This document shows positions 30,250 through 37,986 of a DNA stretch of 64,000 bases, piece after piece. A model generated the notes under the pieces. The model had not been told where the DNA came from and did not search any database. It was given only the letters and a program-made list of their open reading frames with translations. Position 1 is the stretch's first letter. Each line of letters begins with the position of its first letter. The position numbers and the translations under genes were made by a program. The DNA lies in the NCBI RefSeq assembly GCF_023091745.1, contig NC_068935.1, positions 61,280,724-61,344,723 on the forward strand, written 5' to 3'. This stretch comes from Budorcas taxicolor. Lineage: Eukaryota > Chordata > Mammalia > Artiodactyla > Bovidae.

Positions 30250-30291
<42 letters not shown>

Positions 30292-30596
30292 GCCACTGCT
30301 CCAGTGCAAAGAGTAGACATGAATGAGTATATACACACACACGCACATACCCATATGCCACAGCTCCAATGCAAAGAGTTGGACATGATTGAGCCCCACC
30401 CCACACACACACCACCATAAACCACTGCTCCAGTGCAAAGAGTTGGACACAACTGAGCACACACACACACACAAACACACAAATGCACACACCCATATGC
30501 CACTGCTCCAGCTCAAAGAGTCAGACAAGACTGAGCATGAACACACACACATGACCATACACCACTGCTCTGGTGCAGAGTCAGACGTGCCTCTTC

Positions 30597-30633
<37 letters not shown>

Positions 30634-30755
30634 CACAGACCCATATGCCACTGCTCCAGCGAAAAGAGTCAGACACGACTGAACATGCACACACACACAC
30701 ACACACACCCATATGCCATTGCTCCAGTGCAAAGAGTTGGACACGACTGAGCATG

Positions 30756-30793
<38 letters not shown>

Positions 30794-31731
30794 CCACTGC
30801 TCTGGTACAGAGTTGGACACGATTGAGTGCGCACACACACACACACACAGCCATCCACCACTGCTCCGGTACAGATTCAGACATGACTGAGCACACACAC
30901 ACACATACACCCGTTTACCATTGCTCAGGTGCAAATAGTCAGAAATGACTGAGTTCGCGCACAGACACACACACACACACACAGCCATTCGCTACTGCTC
31001 TGGCACAAAATGTATGACACAACTGAGCACGTACACACACACACACATCTGCCACTGCTCCAGTGCAAAGAGTCAGACATGAATGAGTATATACACACAC
31101 ACGCACATACCCATATGCCACTGCTCCAGTGCAAAGAGTTGGACACGACTGAGCACACACACACACAAACGCACACGCATATGCCACTGCTCCAGCTCAA
31201 AGAGTCAGACAAGACTGAGCATGAACACACAACCATACACCACTGCTCTGGTGCAGAGTCAGAAGTGACGTATCTCACACGCTAACACACACAAACACAC
31301 ACAAGCACAGACCCATATGCCACTGCTCCGGCAAAAAGACTCAGACACAACTGAACAGGCACACACACACACACACACCCATATGCCATCAGGCTGGTGC
31401 AGTCGGACATGACTGAGCACACACACGCACACACCTACATGCCACTGCTCCGGTGCTAAAAGTTGGACACACCTGAGTGCACACACACAAGCACACACCC
31501 ATATGCCACTGCTTCATTGCAAAGAATCAGACACGACTGAGCAGGCACACATACACACACACACCCATATGCCACCGCTCTGGTACAGAGTCAGATATGA
31601 CTGAGCATGCACGTGCATACACATACACACCCCCATATGCCACTGCTCCAATGCAAAGTGTTGGACATGATTGAGCACACACACCCATATGCCACTGCTT
31701 TGGTGCAGAGTCGGACACGACTGAGCACACT

Positions 31732-31762
<31 letters not shown>

Positions 31763-32640
31763 GCACAGCCATCTGCCACTGCTCCAGTAGAAAGAGTCAG
31801 ACACGACTGAGCATGCACACACACATACCCAACACCACTGCTCAGTCCATAGAGTCAGACACAACTGAGCTCACATACACACACACCCATACTCCACTGC
31901 TCTGATTGATGCAAAGAGTCAGATAGGACTGAACACACACACACACACACGTACACACCCATACGCCACTGTTTCACCACAAAGAGTTGGACACAGCTGA
32001 GTGTGCACATGCACACACACACAGACACACCCAGATTCCACTGCTCCAGTGCAAAGATTAGGACAGGACTGAGTTTGCACACAGACACACACACACACAC
32101 ACGCACACCCCCATCTTCCACTGCTCTGGCACAAGAGTCAGACATAACTGAGCATGCGCACATACACACACACACGCACACAAATCCATATGCCACTGCT
32201 CTGGCACCAAGTGTCAGACATGCTTGACCACACACACACACCCACACCCACCCAATGCCACTGCTCTGGTGGAGAGTCAGACATGACAGCACACACACAT
32301 ACACATGCACCCACCCATATGCCACTGCTCCAGTGCAGAGTTGGACAGTACTGAGCATAAACACAGAGGCACACTCACACGCACACTCACATACACCACT
32401 GCTCAGGCACAGAGTCGGACACTACTGGTCACACACATACACACACACACCTACACACCCCTATCCACTGCTCTGGTGAAAAGGGTCAATCACGATTGAA
32501 CATGCATACATACACACACACACACACACACACACACCCATATGCCCCTGCACTGGCACAGTTGGACATGACCAAACACACACACACATACACATGCATA
32601 TGCCACTATTCCACCACAAAGAGGCAGACACTACAGAGCG

Positions 32641-32679
<39 letters not shown>

Positions 32680-33539
32680 ATATGCCACTGCTCTGGTGCA
32701 AAGAGTTGGACAGCATTGAGCACACACACACTCACACACCCATATGCCACTGCTCTGGCGCAAAGAGTTGGACAGGACTGACCACACACACACATGCACA
32801 CACCCATATGCCACTGCTCTAGTACACAGTCAGACATGATTGAGCACACACACACACACACACACCCATACAGCCATCCACCACTGTTCCAGTGCAGTGT
32901 CAAACATGACTGAGCACACACACACATACACCCATACACCACTACTCAGGTGCAAATAGTCAGAAACGTCTGAGTTTGCACTCAGACACACAAACACACA
33001 CACAGCCATATGCCACTGCTCCAGCACAAAGAGTCGGAGACGACTCTGCACGTACACACACACCCGCACCCTCATATGCCAATGCTCAGTGCAAAGAGTC
33101 AGACATGACTGAGCACGTACACACACACACACACATCTGCCACTGCTCCAGTGCAAAGAGTCGGACATGAATGAGTACACACACACACACATGCACAAAC
33201 CCATATGCCACTGCTCCAGTGCAAAGAGTTGGACACAACTGAGCCCACACACACACACACACCCACACACCCACAAACCACTGCTCCAATGCAAAGAGTT
33301 GGACCCGACTGAGCACACACACACACAAACACACAAATGCACACACCCATATGCGACTGCTCCAGCTCAAAGAGTCAGACAAGACTGAGCATGAACACAC
33401 ACACACAACCATACACCACTGGTCGGGCGCAGAGTCAGACGTGACTTATCTCACACACAGACACACAGACACACACACACACACACACATGCACAGACCT
33501 ATATGCTACTGCTCTGGCTAAAAGGGTCAGACACGACTG

Positions 33540-33574
<35 letters not shown>

Positions 33575-34398
33575 ATATGCCACTGCTTCAGTGCAAAGAA
33601 TCAGACATGACTGAGCAGGCACACATACACACACACCCACCCATATGCCACTGCTCTGGTTCAGAGTCAGATATGACTTAGCATGCTTGCGCATACACAC
33701 ACACACACACCCATATGCCATTGCTCCAATGCAAAGAGTTGGACATGATTGAGCACACTCACACACACACCCATATGCCACTGCCTCAGTGCAAAGAGTC
33801 GGACAGAACTGAGCATGCTCACATACACACACACACCCATATGCCACTGCTCTGGTACAGAGTCAGATATGACTGAGCATGCATGCGCATACACACACAC
33901 ACCCCCATATGCCACTGCTCCAATGCAAAGTGTTGGACACGATTGTGCACACACGCCCATAAGCCACTGCTTTGGTGCAGAGTCGGACACGACTGAGCAC
34001 ACTCACACACACACACACGGACGCACAGCCATCTGCCACTGCTCCAGTGGAAAGAGTCAGACACGACTGAGCATGCACACACACATACCCAACACCACTG
34101 CTCAGTCCATAGAGTCAGACACAACTGAGCTCACATACACACACACCCATACTCCACTGCTCTGATTGATGCAAAGAGTCAGATAGGACTGAACACACAC
34201 ACACACACACACGCACACACCCATACACCACTGTTTCACCACAAAGAGTTGGACACAGCTGAGTGTGCACATGCATACACACACACAGACACACCCAGAT
34301 TCCACTGCTCCAGTGCAAAGATTAGGACAGGACTGAGCACACACACACACACCCATAGACCACTGCTCAGGTACAAAGATTAGGACATAACTGAGCAT

Positions 34399-34438
<40 letters not shown>

Positions 34439-35628
34439 ATCTTCCACTGCTCTGGCACAAGAGTCAGACATAACTGAGCATGCACGCGCACACACACACA
34501 CACACGCACACACACCCATATGCCACTGCTCTGGCACCAAGTGTCAGACATGGTTGACCACACACATACACACACACCCAATGCCACTGCTCTGGTGGAG
34601 AGTCAGACATGACAGGACACACACATACACATGCACCCACCCATATGCCACTGCTCCAGTGCAGAGTTGGACAGTACTGAGCATAAACACAGAGACACAC
34701 TCACACGCACACTCACATACACCACTGCTCAGGCACAGAGTTGGACACTACTGATCACACACACACACACACACACACACACCCATATGCCCCTGCGCTG
34801 GCACAGTTGGACATGACCAAACACACACACATACACACCCATATGCCACTGTTCCACCACAAAGAGGCAGACACTACAGAGTGCATACACACACACACAC
34901 CCTTATATGCCACTGCTCTGGTGCAAAGATTTGGACACCACTGAGCACACACACACACATACACCCATATGCCACTGCTCTGGTGCAAAGAGTTGGACAC
35001 CACTGAGCACACACACACACACACACACACACAAACACCCATATGCCACTGTTCTGGTGCAAAGAGTCAGACACGACTGAGCATGCACACACACACACAT
35101 ACCCAATACCACTGTTCAGACACATAGAGTCGGACATGACTGAGCTCACACACAACGCACACACACACCTATACACCACTGTTATGGTCCAAAGATTCGG
35201 ACAGGACTGAGCACACAGACACACACACACCCACCAACCCATATGCCACTGCTCTGGTGCAAAGAGTCGGATATGACTGAGCATGCACGCATGCACACAC
35301 ACACACACACCTATAGTCCACTGCTCTGGTGCAGAGTCAGACACGACTGAGCATGCACACACACACACGCCACTGCTTTGGTGCAAAGAGTCGGACAGGA
35401 CTGAGCACAGACACACACTCACACACAGACACACACTCACACACACACAGCCATACGCCTCTGCTCTGGCACAAAGAATCGGACATGACTGAGTATGCAT
35501 GCACACGTGCACACACATCCATATCCCACTGCTCCAGTGAAAAGAGTCGGACACGAGTCAGCATGTTCATGCACACACACACCCATATACCACTGCTCTG
35601 GCATAGAGTCGCACACAACTGAGCATGC

Positions 35629-35676
<48 letters not shown>

Positions 35677-36112
35677 ATCTGCCACTGTTCTGGCACAAAG
35701 AGTCGGACATGACTGAGCATGCACACACACACAGACCCCCATACTTTCTCCACAGGGAGTCTCTGGGCAACAGATAACTTCAAGAATGAGACCCCTCTCA
35801 GAAAACCGAGTTGTTACTCCACTGCCTATTATGTCCCAAGCTTCAGGCAGAAAGTGTAAAGAGTTCGACGTTTGGGGTTAGAGACCATAGGTTGGGTTCC
35901 AGGCTCAATCAAAGGCACTGGAGTGCAAACGCACCCTCCCCCACGCCCGTGGCCTCCCGGCGTGGGGGGAGGAGTTGGGGTGGGAGGGGGCTGGGGTTGC
36001 AGCAGGGCCTCCAAGGCCATGGAGCGTACTCACCCGCCAGGTGTTTCGGCTCGGGTTCGGTGGGCTCGTTGGTGGTCGCCCCGAGGGCAGCCTTGGACGC
36101 AGACGACCCCAT
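5975..36112 (-). CDS. ANTH-domain clathrin-assembly protein, third PICALM/SNAP91-like paralog (8 exons, 3' end not found)
   Basis: Join of exons 36112-36034, 12191-12049, 10251-10176, 8439-8337, 8172-8079, 7966-7855, 6996-6890 and 6016-5975; 756 nt, 252 codons, no stop. ANTH proteins bind phosphoinositides, clathrin/AP2 and R-SNAREs in endocytosis. Residues 2-252 align gap-free with CALM 19-269. Hallmarks seen: KHL..LIQ (23-30), SSWVVVFK (53-60), HHLMVYGNE (66-74), FIRRYSKYLNEK, GVMRTMNT, AAFMLLFKD, YNEGILNLL and FLKVAE. By hand I count about 66% identity to CALM from memory; wording such as KYFDM is nearer CALM than AP180. Every intron lies at the same alignment point and the phases fit, so this is a DNA-level duplicate, not a processed copy. 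Start chosen: first in-frame ATG, G at -3 and +4, in a CpG island. The C-terminal clathrin/AP2-binding part was not found. It could be a pseudogene with lost 3' exons, but all eight exons are intact. Confidence 0.85.
6190..6400 (+). mobile_element. Bov-tA SINE
   Basis: tRNA-like head (GGGGCTTCCCAGGTGGCTTA) followed by the BovB-type tail ending TTGGACACAACTTAGCGACT. It lies in the intron between exons 7 and 8. Confidence 0.9.
6890..6996 (-). CDS. Exon 7 of the ANTH gene (residues 203-238)
   Basis: Acceptor TTTTTAG ending at 6997, donor GTACAG from 6889. 107 nt, phase 1 in, phase 0 out. It reads KYFDMGKKQC, LDIY and FLKVAE (about 25 of 35 identical to CALM 221-255 by eye). The Met corresponding to CALM M244, the second R-SNARE contact, is conserved as M227. 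Confidence 0.9.
7855..7966 (-). CDS. Exon 6 of the ANTH gene (residues 166-203)
   Basis: Acceptor TTTCCAG ending at 7967, donor GTAAGC from 7854. 112 nt, phase 0 in, phase 1 out. It reads ELTNGIIHAAFMLLFKD and YNEGILNLL. The Leu corresponding to CALM L219, part of the R-SNARE (VAMP8) groove, is conserved as L202. Confidence 0.92.
8079..8172 (-). CDS. Exon 5 of the ANTH gene (residues 134-165)
   Basis: Acceptor TTATAG ending at 8173, donor GTAAGA from 8078. 94 nt, phase 2 in, phase 0 out. It reads DGVMRTMNT and FDALLNFN, collinear with CALM 152-182 (about 22 of 31 identical by eye). Confidence 0.9.
8337..8439 (-). CDS. Exon 4 of the ANTH gene (residues 100-134)
   Basis: Acceptor TTTTTAG ending at 8440, donor GTAGGT from 8336. 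103 nt, phase 1 in, phase 2 out. It reads FIRRYSKYLNEK and ends TKTKRG, matching CALM 118-151 (about 22 of 34 identical by eye). Confidence 0.9.
8563..9180 (+). mobile_element. 5'-truncated ruminant L1 3' end
   Basis: It encodes the C-terminal end of L1 ORF2 (MEYYSAIKKN...) and then the 3' UTR, ending in A-rich sequence. It lies in the intron between exons 3 and 4. Confidence 0.88.
9276..9472 (-). mobile_element. Short L1 3' UTR fragment
   Basis: Its T-rich start followed by AATTGGAGGCTAATTACCTT is the same 3' end as the L1 tails at 5246 and 46135, in minus orientation and strongly truncated. Confidence 0.85.
9473..10175. other. Intron sequence with weak old-repeat remnants
   Basis: Part of the intron between exons 3 and 4. 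The stretch 9728-9860 (ATTCATTCAGCAATTATTCA and onward) may be an old L2/MIR piece; I see nothing else. Confidence 0.4.
10176..10251 (-). CDS. Exon 3 of the ANTH gene (residues 75-100)
   Basis: Acceptor CAG at 10254-10252, donor GTAAGA from 10175. 76 nt, phase 0 in, phase 1 out. It reads RFIQHLASR...NFLDKS, collinear with CALM 92-117 (about 18 of 26 identical by eye). Confidence 0.88.
10603..11016 (-). mobile_element. Bov-tA SINE interrupted by a second Bov-tA SINE
   Basis: The outer SINE runs 10603-10720 and resumes at about 10924-11016. The inner SINE (about 10721-10921) is complete, from CAGTCGTGTCCGACTCTTTG to CCACCAGGGAAGCCC. CCCTTCTCCAGG occurs at both junctions and is the probable target duplication. 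Confidence 0.85.
11359..11578 (-). mobile_element. CHR-type tRNA-derived SINE
   Basis: It ends GGATCGAACTTTCATCCCC...CCACCAGGGAATTCCC, the tRNA-like part in reverse, and has the internal phrases GGTGCACCGACTC and GGGATCTTAGTTTCCC of cetartiodactyl CHR SINEs. Intron 2. Confidence 0.75.
12049..12191 (-). CDS. Exon 2 of the ANTH gene (residues 27-74)
   Basis: Acceptor AG at 12193-12192 after a pyrimidine-rich stretch; donor GTGAGC from 12048. 143 nt, enters in phase 1 and leaves in phase 0. It carries the most conserved ANTH signature, SSWVVVFKALVT, and HHLMVYGNE. About 30 of 48 residues match CALM 44-91 by eye. Confidence 0.9.
12357..12568 (-). mobile_element. Bov-tA SINE in intron 1
   Basis: Reverse orientation: the tail GTGTCTGACTCTTTGCAACC comes first and the tRNA-like head with CCTGCATTGCAGGTGGATAC comes last. 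It is about 165 bp upstream of exon 2. Confidence 0.88.
12727..12850 (+). repeat. MIR element
   Basis: GGAAGTAACATGCTCAAGGT and GGGCTGGGATTTGAAATAAG match the conserved MIR core. Intron 1. Confidence 0.65.
13383..13590 (+). mobile_element. Bov-tA SINE in intron 1
   Basis: Head GGCTTCCCTGGTGGCTCAGG, tail ending TTGGACACGACTGAAACAAC. Confidence 0.88.
13591..14184. other. Intron 1 sequence flanking the minisatellite
   Basis: Contains a (TA)n tract at about 13928-13962 and otherwise unassigned sequence. The minisatellite starts abruptly at 14185 with a core that already has the full unit form; I see no whole SINE directly before it. Confidence 0.5.
17930..18990. repeat. Higher-order block A of the minisatellite, copied at about 21100-22160
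   Basis: The series of unit variants here (TTAGATATGACTTAGC variant, CCAATGCAA variant, CATAGAGT variant, GGTCCAAAGAGTCGGACAGG variant, TTCCACCACAAAGAGTCGG variant and GAGGACACAC variant) recurs in the same order about 3.17-3.19 kb downstream. Anchor pairs: 18325 with 21510, and 18972 with 22141. This is a block duplication, not unit-by-unit homogenisation. Confidence 0.8.
19342..19368. repeat. Interstitial telomeric repeat (CCCTAA)4 plus CCC
   Basis: Four perfect CCCTAA hexamers followed by CCC sit between two CA runs of the minisatellite. I saw no other telomeric run in the window. It lies inside a repeat unit, so it was inserted into or arose in the array rather than marking its edge. Confidence 0.95.
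24083..25661 (+). mobile_element. Solo LTR 1, ERVK-like ruminant family (BTLTR1-type), inside the minisatellite
   Basis: 1579 bp beginning TGCCGGGAGCC and ending GGACCCCGGCA (TG...CA). It has a TATA box at 25373-25380 and AATAAA at 25392-25397 near its 3' end, so it reads on the plus strand. No gag-pol-env is attached, so it is a solo LTR left by recombination. It is flanked by TACACACA on both sides, but the target is itself a CA repeat, so the exact target duplication cannot be fixed. It shares ends and much internal sequence with the LTRs at 26853 and 37987. The family name is from memory; TG...CA ends and 6-bp duplications fit class II (ERVK). Confidence 0.85.
26853..28441 (+). mobile_element. 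Solo LTR 2, same family, with perfect 6-bp target duplication
   Basis: Starts TGCCGGGAGCC, ends GGACCCTGGCA. Flanked by CTCAGG at 26847-26852 and 28442-28447. TATA at 27711-27718 and AATAAA at 27730-27735. A BovB 3' fragment is inserted near its 3' end (28051-28363). Compared with LTR 1 it has extra sequence around 27825-27965 and lacks another stretch, so the two are separate insertions and not a duplicated copy. Confidence 0.92.
28051..28363 (-). mobile_element. BovB 3' fragment inserted in LTR 2
   Basis: It reads, on the minus strand, the C-terminal end of the BovB protein (KTLMLGGIGGRRRRGRQRM, then WLDGITD and KSQTRLSD) and the BovB 3' tail. It interrupts the LTR between its AATAAA and its 3' end. 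Confidence 0.85.
28760..30260. repeat. Recent tandem duplication of about 0.76 kb within the minisatellite
   Basis: The run starting CCATCCGCTATTGCTCTGG at 28760 recurs at 29531 (offset 771). The downstream CCATCCACCACTGCTTCAGT at 29186 recurs at 29943 (offset 757). The copies are almost identical apart from CA-run length, so this looks like the youngest large duplication in the array. Confidence 0.85.
31480..34810. repeat. Higher-order block B of the minisatellite, two copies 2.26 kb apart
   Basis: The series from about 31560 to 32450 recurs from about 33840 to 34800. The anchor CCCAACACCACTGCTCAGTC at 31828 recurs at 34088 (offset 2260), with the same rare variants following in order (GATTGATGCAAAGAGTC, CACCACAAAGAGTTGGACAC, AAGTGTCAGACATG). 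Confidence 0.8.
35743..36033. other. Intron 1 start between minisatellite and exon 1
   Basis: About 290 bp separate the last minisatellite unit from the exon 1 donor. The half nearest exon 1 is GC-rich (G-run around 35960-35995). No other element seen. Confidence 0.6.
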
Positions 36113-36330
36113 AACTGCGTCGCTAGCTGCCAGCCACGAGGGTAGGCAGCGGAAGCTGGTCCCTCCTCTTCCGGCCAGTGGACTGAGCCAGGACCCGGGC
36201 GATGGGAGGGGCACCTGAGATGACGGAAGAAAGACATTGCCTGGCAGCAGGCCTTCACCGCCACTCTGTCCTGCACCCCCTGACGCGGGCCTGCAGAATT
36301 ATGAGGTAAGGCATGAAGTCGCGAGGCGCT
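35930..36330 (-). promoter_or_regulatory. CpG island and presumed promoter/5' UTR of the ANTH gene
   Basis: This is the only clearly GC- and CpG-rich segment in the window, and it contains exon 1. ETS-like motifs lie just upstream of the ATG: CTTCCGG at 36168-36174 and GCGGAAG at 36149-36155 on the plus strand, plus TGACGGAAG near 36220. I see no TATA box at a sensible distance, as is usual for CpG-island promoters. An ATG at 36237-36235 on the minus strand is out of frame with the main start and would act as an upstream ORF if transcription starts above it. A plus-strand GTAAGG donor-like site lies near 36306; antisense transcription is possible but unproven. Confidence 0.65.
36034..36112 (-). 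CDS. Exon 1 (codons 1-26), CpG-island exon of the ANTH gene
   Basis: ATG at 36112-36110, donor GTGAGT at 36033-36028, ends in phase 1. It encodes MGSSASK followed by a Glu/Pro-rich stretch ending PKHLA. Joined to exon 2, the split codon becomes Asp and reads KHLADLIQ, which matches CALM KHLDYLIQ. About 12 of 25 residues match CALM 19-43 (G,S,S,K,A,T,T,E,P,K,H,L). Residues 1-7 fit the N-myristoylation pattern (Gly2, Ser6, Lys7). Basic residues corresponding to CALM K28, K38 and K39 are G11, E21 and P22 here; K24, K40 and H41 are kept. The assignment to this gene rests on alignment plus phase across a 23.8 kb intron, so it is less certain than exons 2-8. Confidence 0.75.
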
Positions 36331-36739
36331 GGGTCTGGGTATAGCGAGTTCAGGCGGGGCAGGACTCCGCGTGAGGCAGAGCATCTCAGGCGACCCAGGC
36401 AGACTCGTGGCGTGATAGACCCTCAATAAGAGAATAAACAACCACCATTGAGTGAATATCATGAGAAAGAGGGACATGTTGGGGACCACAGATGAAAGAT
36501 CTGGAGATCTTTTGGTCTTAGGAAGTTAAGTGGTCATGTGACAGTGCTTTGGAAATCCTTGACCTGGCCTTCTTAGGAAGGCTTCAGTCACGGGTAATGG
36601 GATCTATATCCTGCCCGAATCCCTGGCCTTCAACCCTTCACCCAGCATCATATATGGAAGTTCATAGACTTCTTAATACTATTTCCTTTACCCTTGCAGC
36701 CTGTAGTGACCTTACTACTCTCATTCCTGATAGTAATGT
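36331..36739. other. Unassigned sequence upstream of the CpG island
   Basis: No coding or repeat identity recognised. It would hold distal promoter sequence of the ANTH gene. Confidence 0.4.
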
Positions 36740-37305
36740 ATGCTTTCTCTCTTTCTTCCTTAATCGATCTAGCTAGACAACTATCAATTTGATTGATTCT
36801 CTCAAAGGACCACGTTTCGGTTTCATTGATTTTCTCTGTATTCTCTTTTCTATGTCGTTGATTTCTGCTTCTATCTGTATTAATCCATTGCTTCTACTTG
36901 CTTGCAGCTTATTTTCCTCTTCACTTTCTAGTTTCTGAAGAGAGGTTTGATTCCTTAAGATTCTTTTTCTATAATAATAGGACATTAGGGTTAAGTACAG
37001 CTTTTGTTGCTGTCAAAGATATTATTTCAGTCTTTTAAATATGATTGAGATCTATTTTATAGAATAGAATATATGTGCTACCAAGATAAATGTTCAGTGT
37101 GTCCTTGAAAGCTGCATATGTTTTAAATTTATTTTTTTATTGAAGGATAATTAATTGCTTTACAGAATATTGCTGTTTTCTGGCAAACTTCAACATGAAT
37201 CAGTCCCTCCCATCTCCCTCCCCATCCCACCTTTCTAGGTTGATACAGAGCCCCTGTTTGAGTTTTCTGAACAATACAGCAAATTCCTGTTGGCTATTTC
37301 ACAAA
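36740..37305 (-). mobile_element. L1 fragments (ORF2 part, then a 3' UTR start)
   Basis: The minus strand at 36985-36773 reads L1-like ORF2 protein (PLRESIKLIVV end). From about 37120 a different L1 3' end begins; it is interrupted by BovB at 37306 and by LTR 3 at 37987, and continues after 38953. Confidence 0.65.
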
Positions 37306-37880
37306 TGGTGATTGCAGCCATGAAATTAAAAGACACTTACTCCTTAGAAGGAAAATTATGACCAACCTAGATAGCATATTAAAAAGCAGAGACATTACTT
37401 TGCCAACAAAGGTCTGTCTAGTCAAGGCTATGTTTTTTCCAGTGGTCATGTATGGATGTGAGAGTTGGACTGTGAAGAAAGCTGAGCACTGAAGAATTGA
37501 TGCTTTTGAACTGTGGTGTTGGAGAAGACTCTTGAGAGTCCCTTGGACTGCAAGGAGATCCAACCAGTCCATCCTAAAGGAGATCAGTCCTGGGTGTTCA
37601 TTGGAAGGACTGATGCTAAAGCTGAAACTCCAATATTTTGGCCACCTTATGCGGAGAGTTGACTCATTGGAAAAGACCTTGATGCTGGGAGGGATTGGTG
37701 GCAGGAGGAGAAGGGGATGACAGAGGATGAGACGGCTGGATGGCATCACCAACTCAATGGACATGAGTTTGAGTAGACTCCGGGAGTTGGTGATGGACAG
37801 AGAGGCCTGGCATGCTGCGATTCATGGGGTCGCAAAGAGTTGGATGTGACTGAGCGACTTAACTGAACTGAACTGAATGT
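37306..37880 (+). mobile_element. BovB 3' fragment
   Basis: It encodes the BovB C-terminus (CESWTVKKAEH, a stop, then RVPWTARRSNQSILKEISPG) and ends in the BovB 3' tail AAAGAGTTGGATGTGACTGA. That tail is a clear relative of the minisatellite core. Confidence 0.9.
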
Positions 37881-37986
37881 AAGTTTCCATGTTACTCTTT
37901 CCATACATTTTACCCTCTCCTCCCCTCTCCCCATGTCCATAAGTCTATTCTCTATGTCTGATTCTCCACTGCTGCCCTGTAAATAG

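Larger units (their letters stand above)
14185..35742. repeat. Giant minisatellite: Bov-SINE-tail/CA composite repeat, about 18 kb net
   Basis: Roughly 250-300 units of about 60-75 bp in one orientation, interrupted only by two solo LTRs. Each unit has a core that starts CCATATGCCACTGCTC, continues with CAGTGCAAAGAGTCGGACA and CGACTGAGCA, and is followed by a (CA)n run of variable length. The CAAAGAGTCGGACACGACTGAG part is nearly identical to the 3' end of BovB, Bov-tA and BOV-A2 elsewhere in the window (for example near 37840 and 59080). Units differ mainly at CpG positions, so CG appears as CA or TG in many of them. Because one unit carries few stops, all frames give long Cys/Val-rich or His/Thr-rich translations; these are not genes. 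The array lies entirely in intron 1 and, in the transcript, reads as UG-rich RNA. Confidence 0.95.

Noticed and set aside
14185..35742. Conserved core alternating with variable stretches, like a CRISPR array
   Set aside because: The variable part is only (CA)n, not unique spacers, and the context is a mammalian intron.
14186..35783. Many long open frames rich in Cys-Val or His-Thr on both strands
   Set aside because: They are direct translations of the CA/TG minisatellite. The unit has few stop codons in any frame, and frames overlap on both strands and shift with CA-run length.
35909..36214. Longer N-terminus beginning at 36214
   Set aside because: The codon at 36214-36212 is GTG, not ATG. 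The first ATG in this frame is at 36112. A faint match upstream (AA...V against CALM 12-17) could be a relic but is too short to use.
35811..36218. 135-codon plus-strand frame through the CpG island
   Set aside because: Antisense shadow of exon 1 and GC-rich sequence; no recognisable domain.
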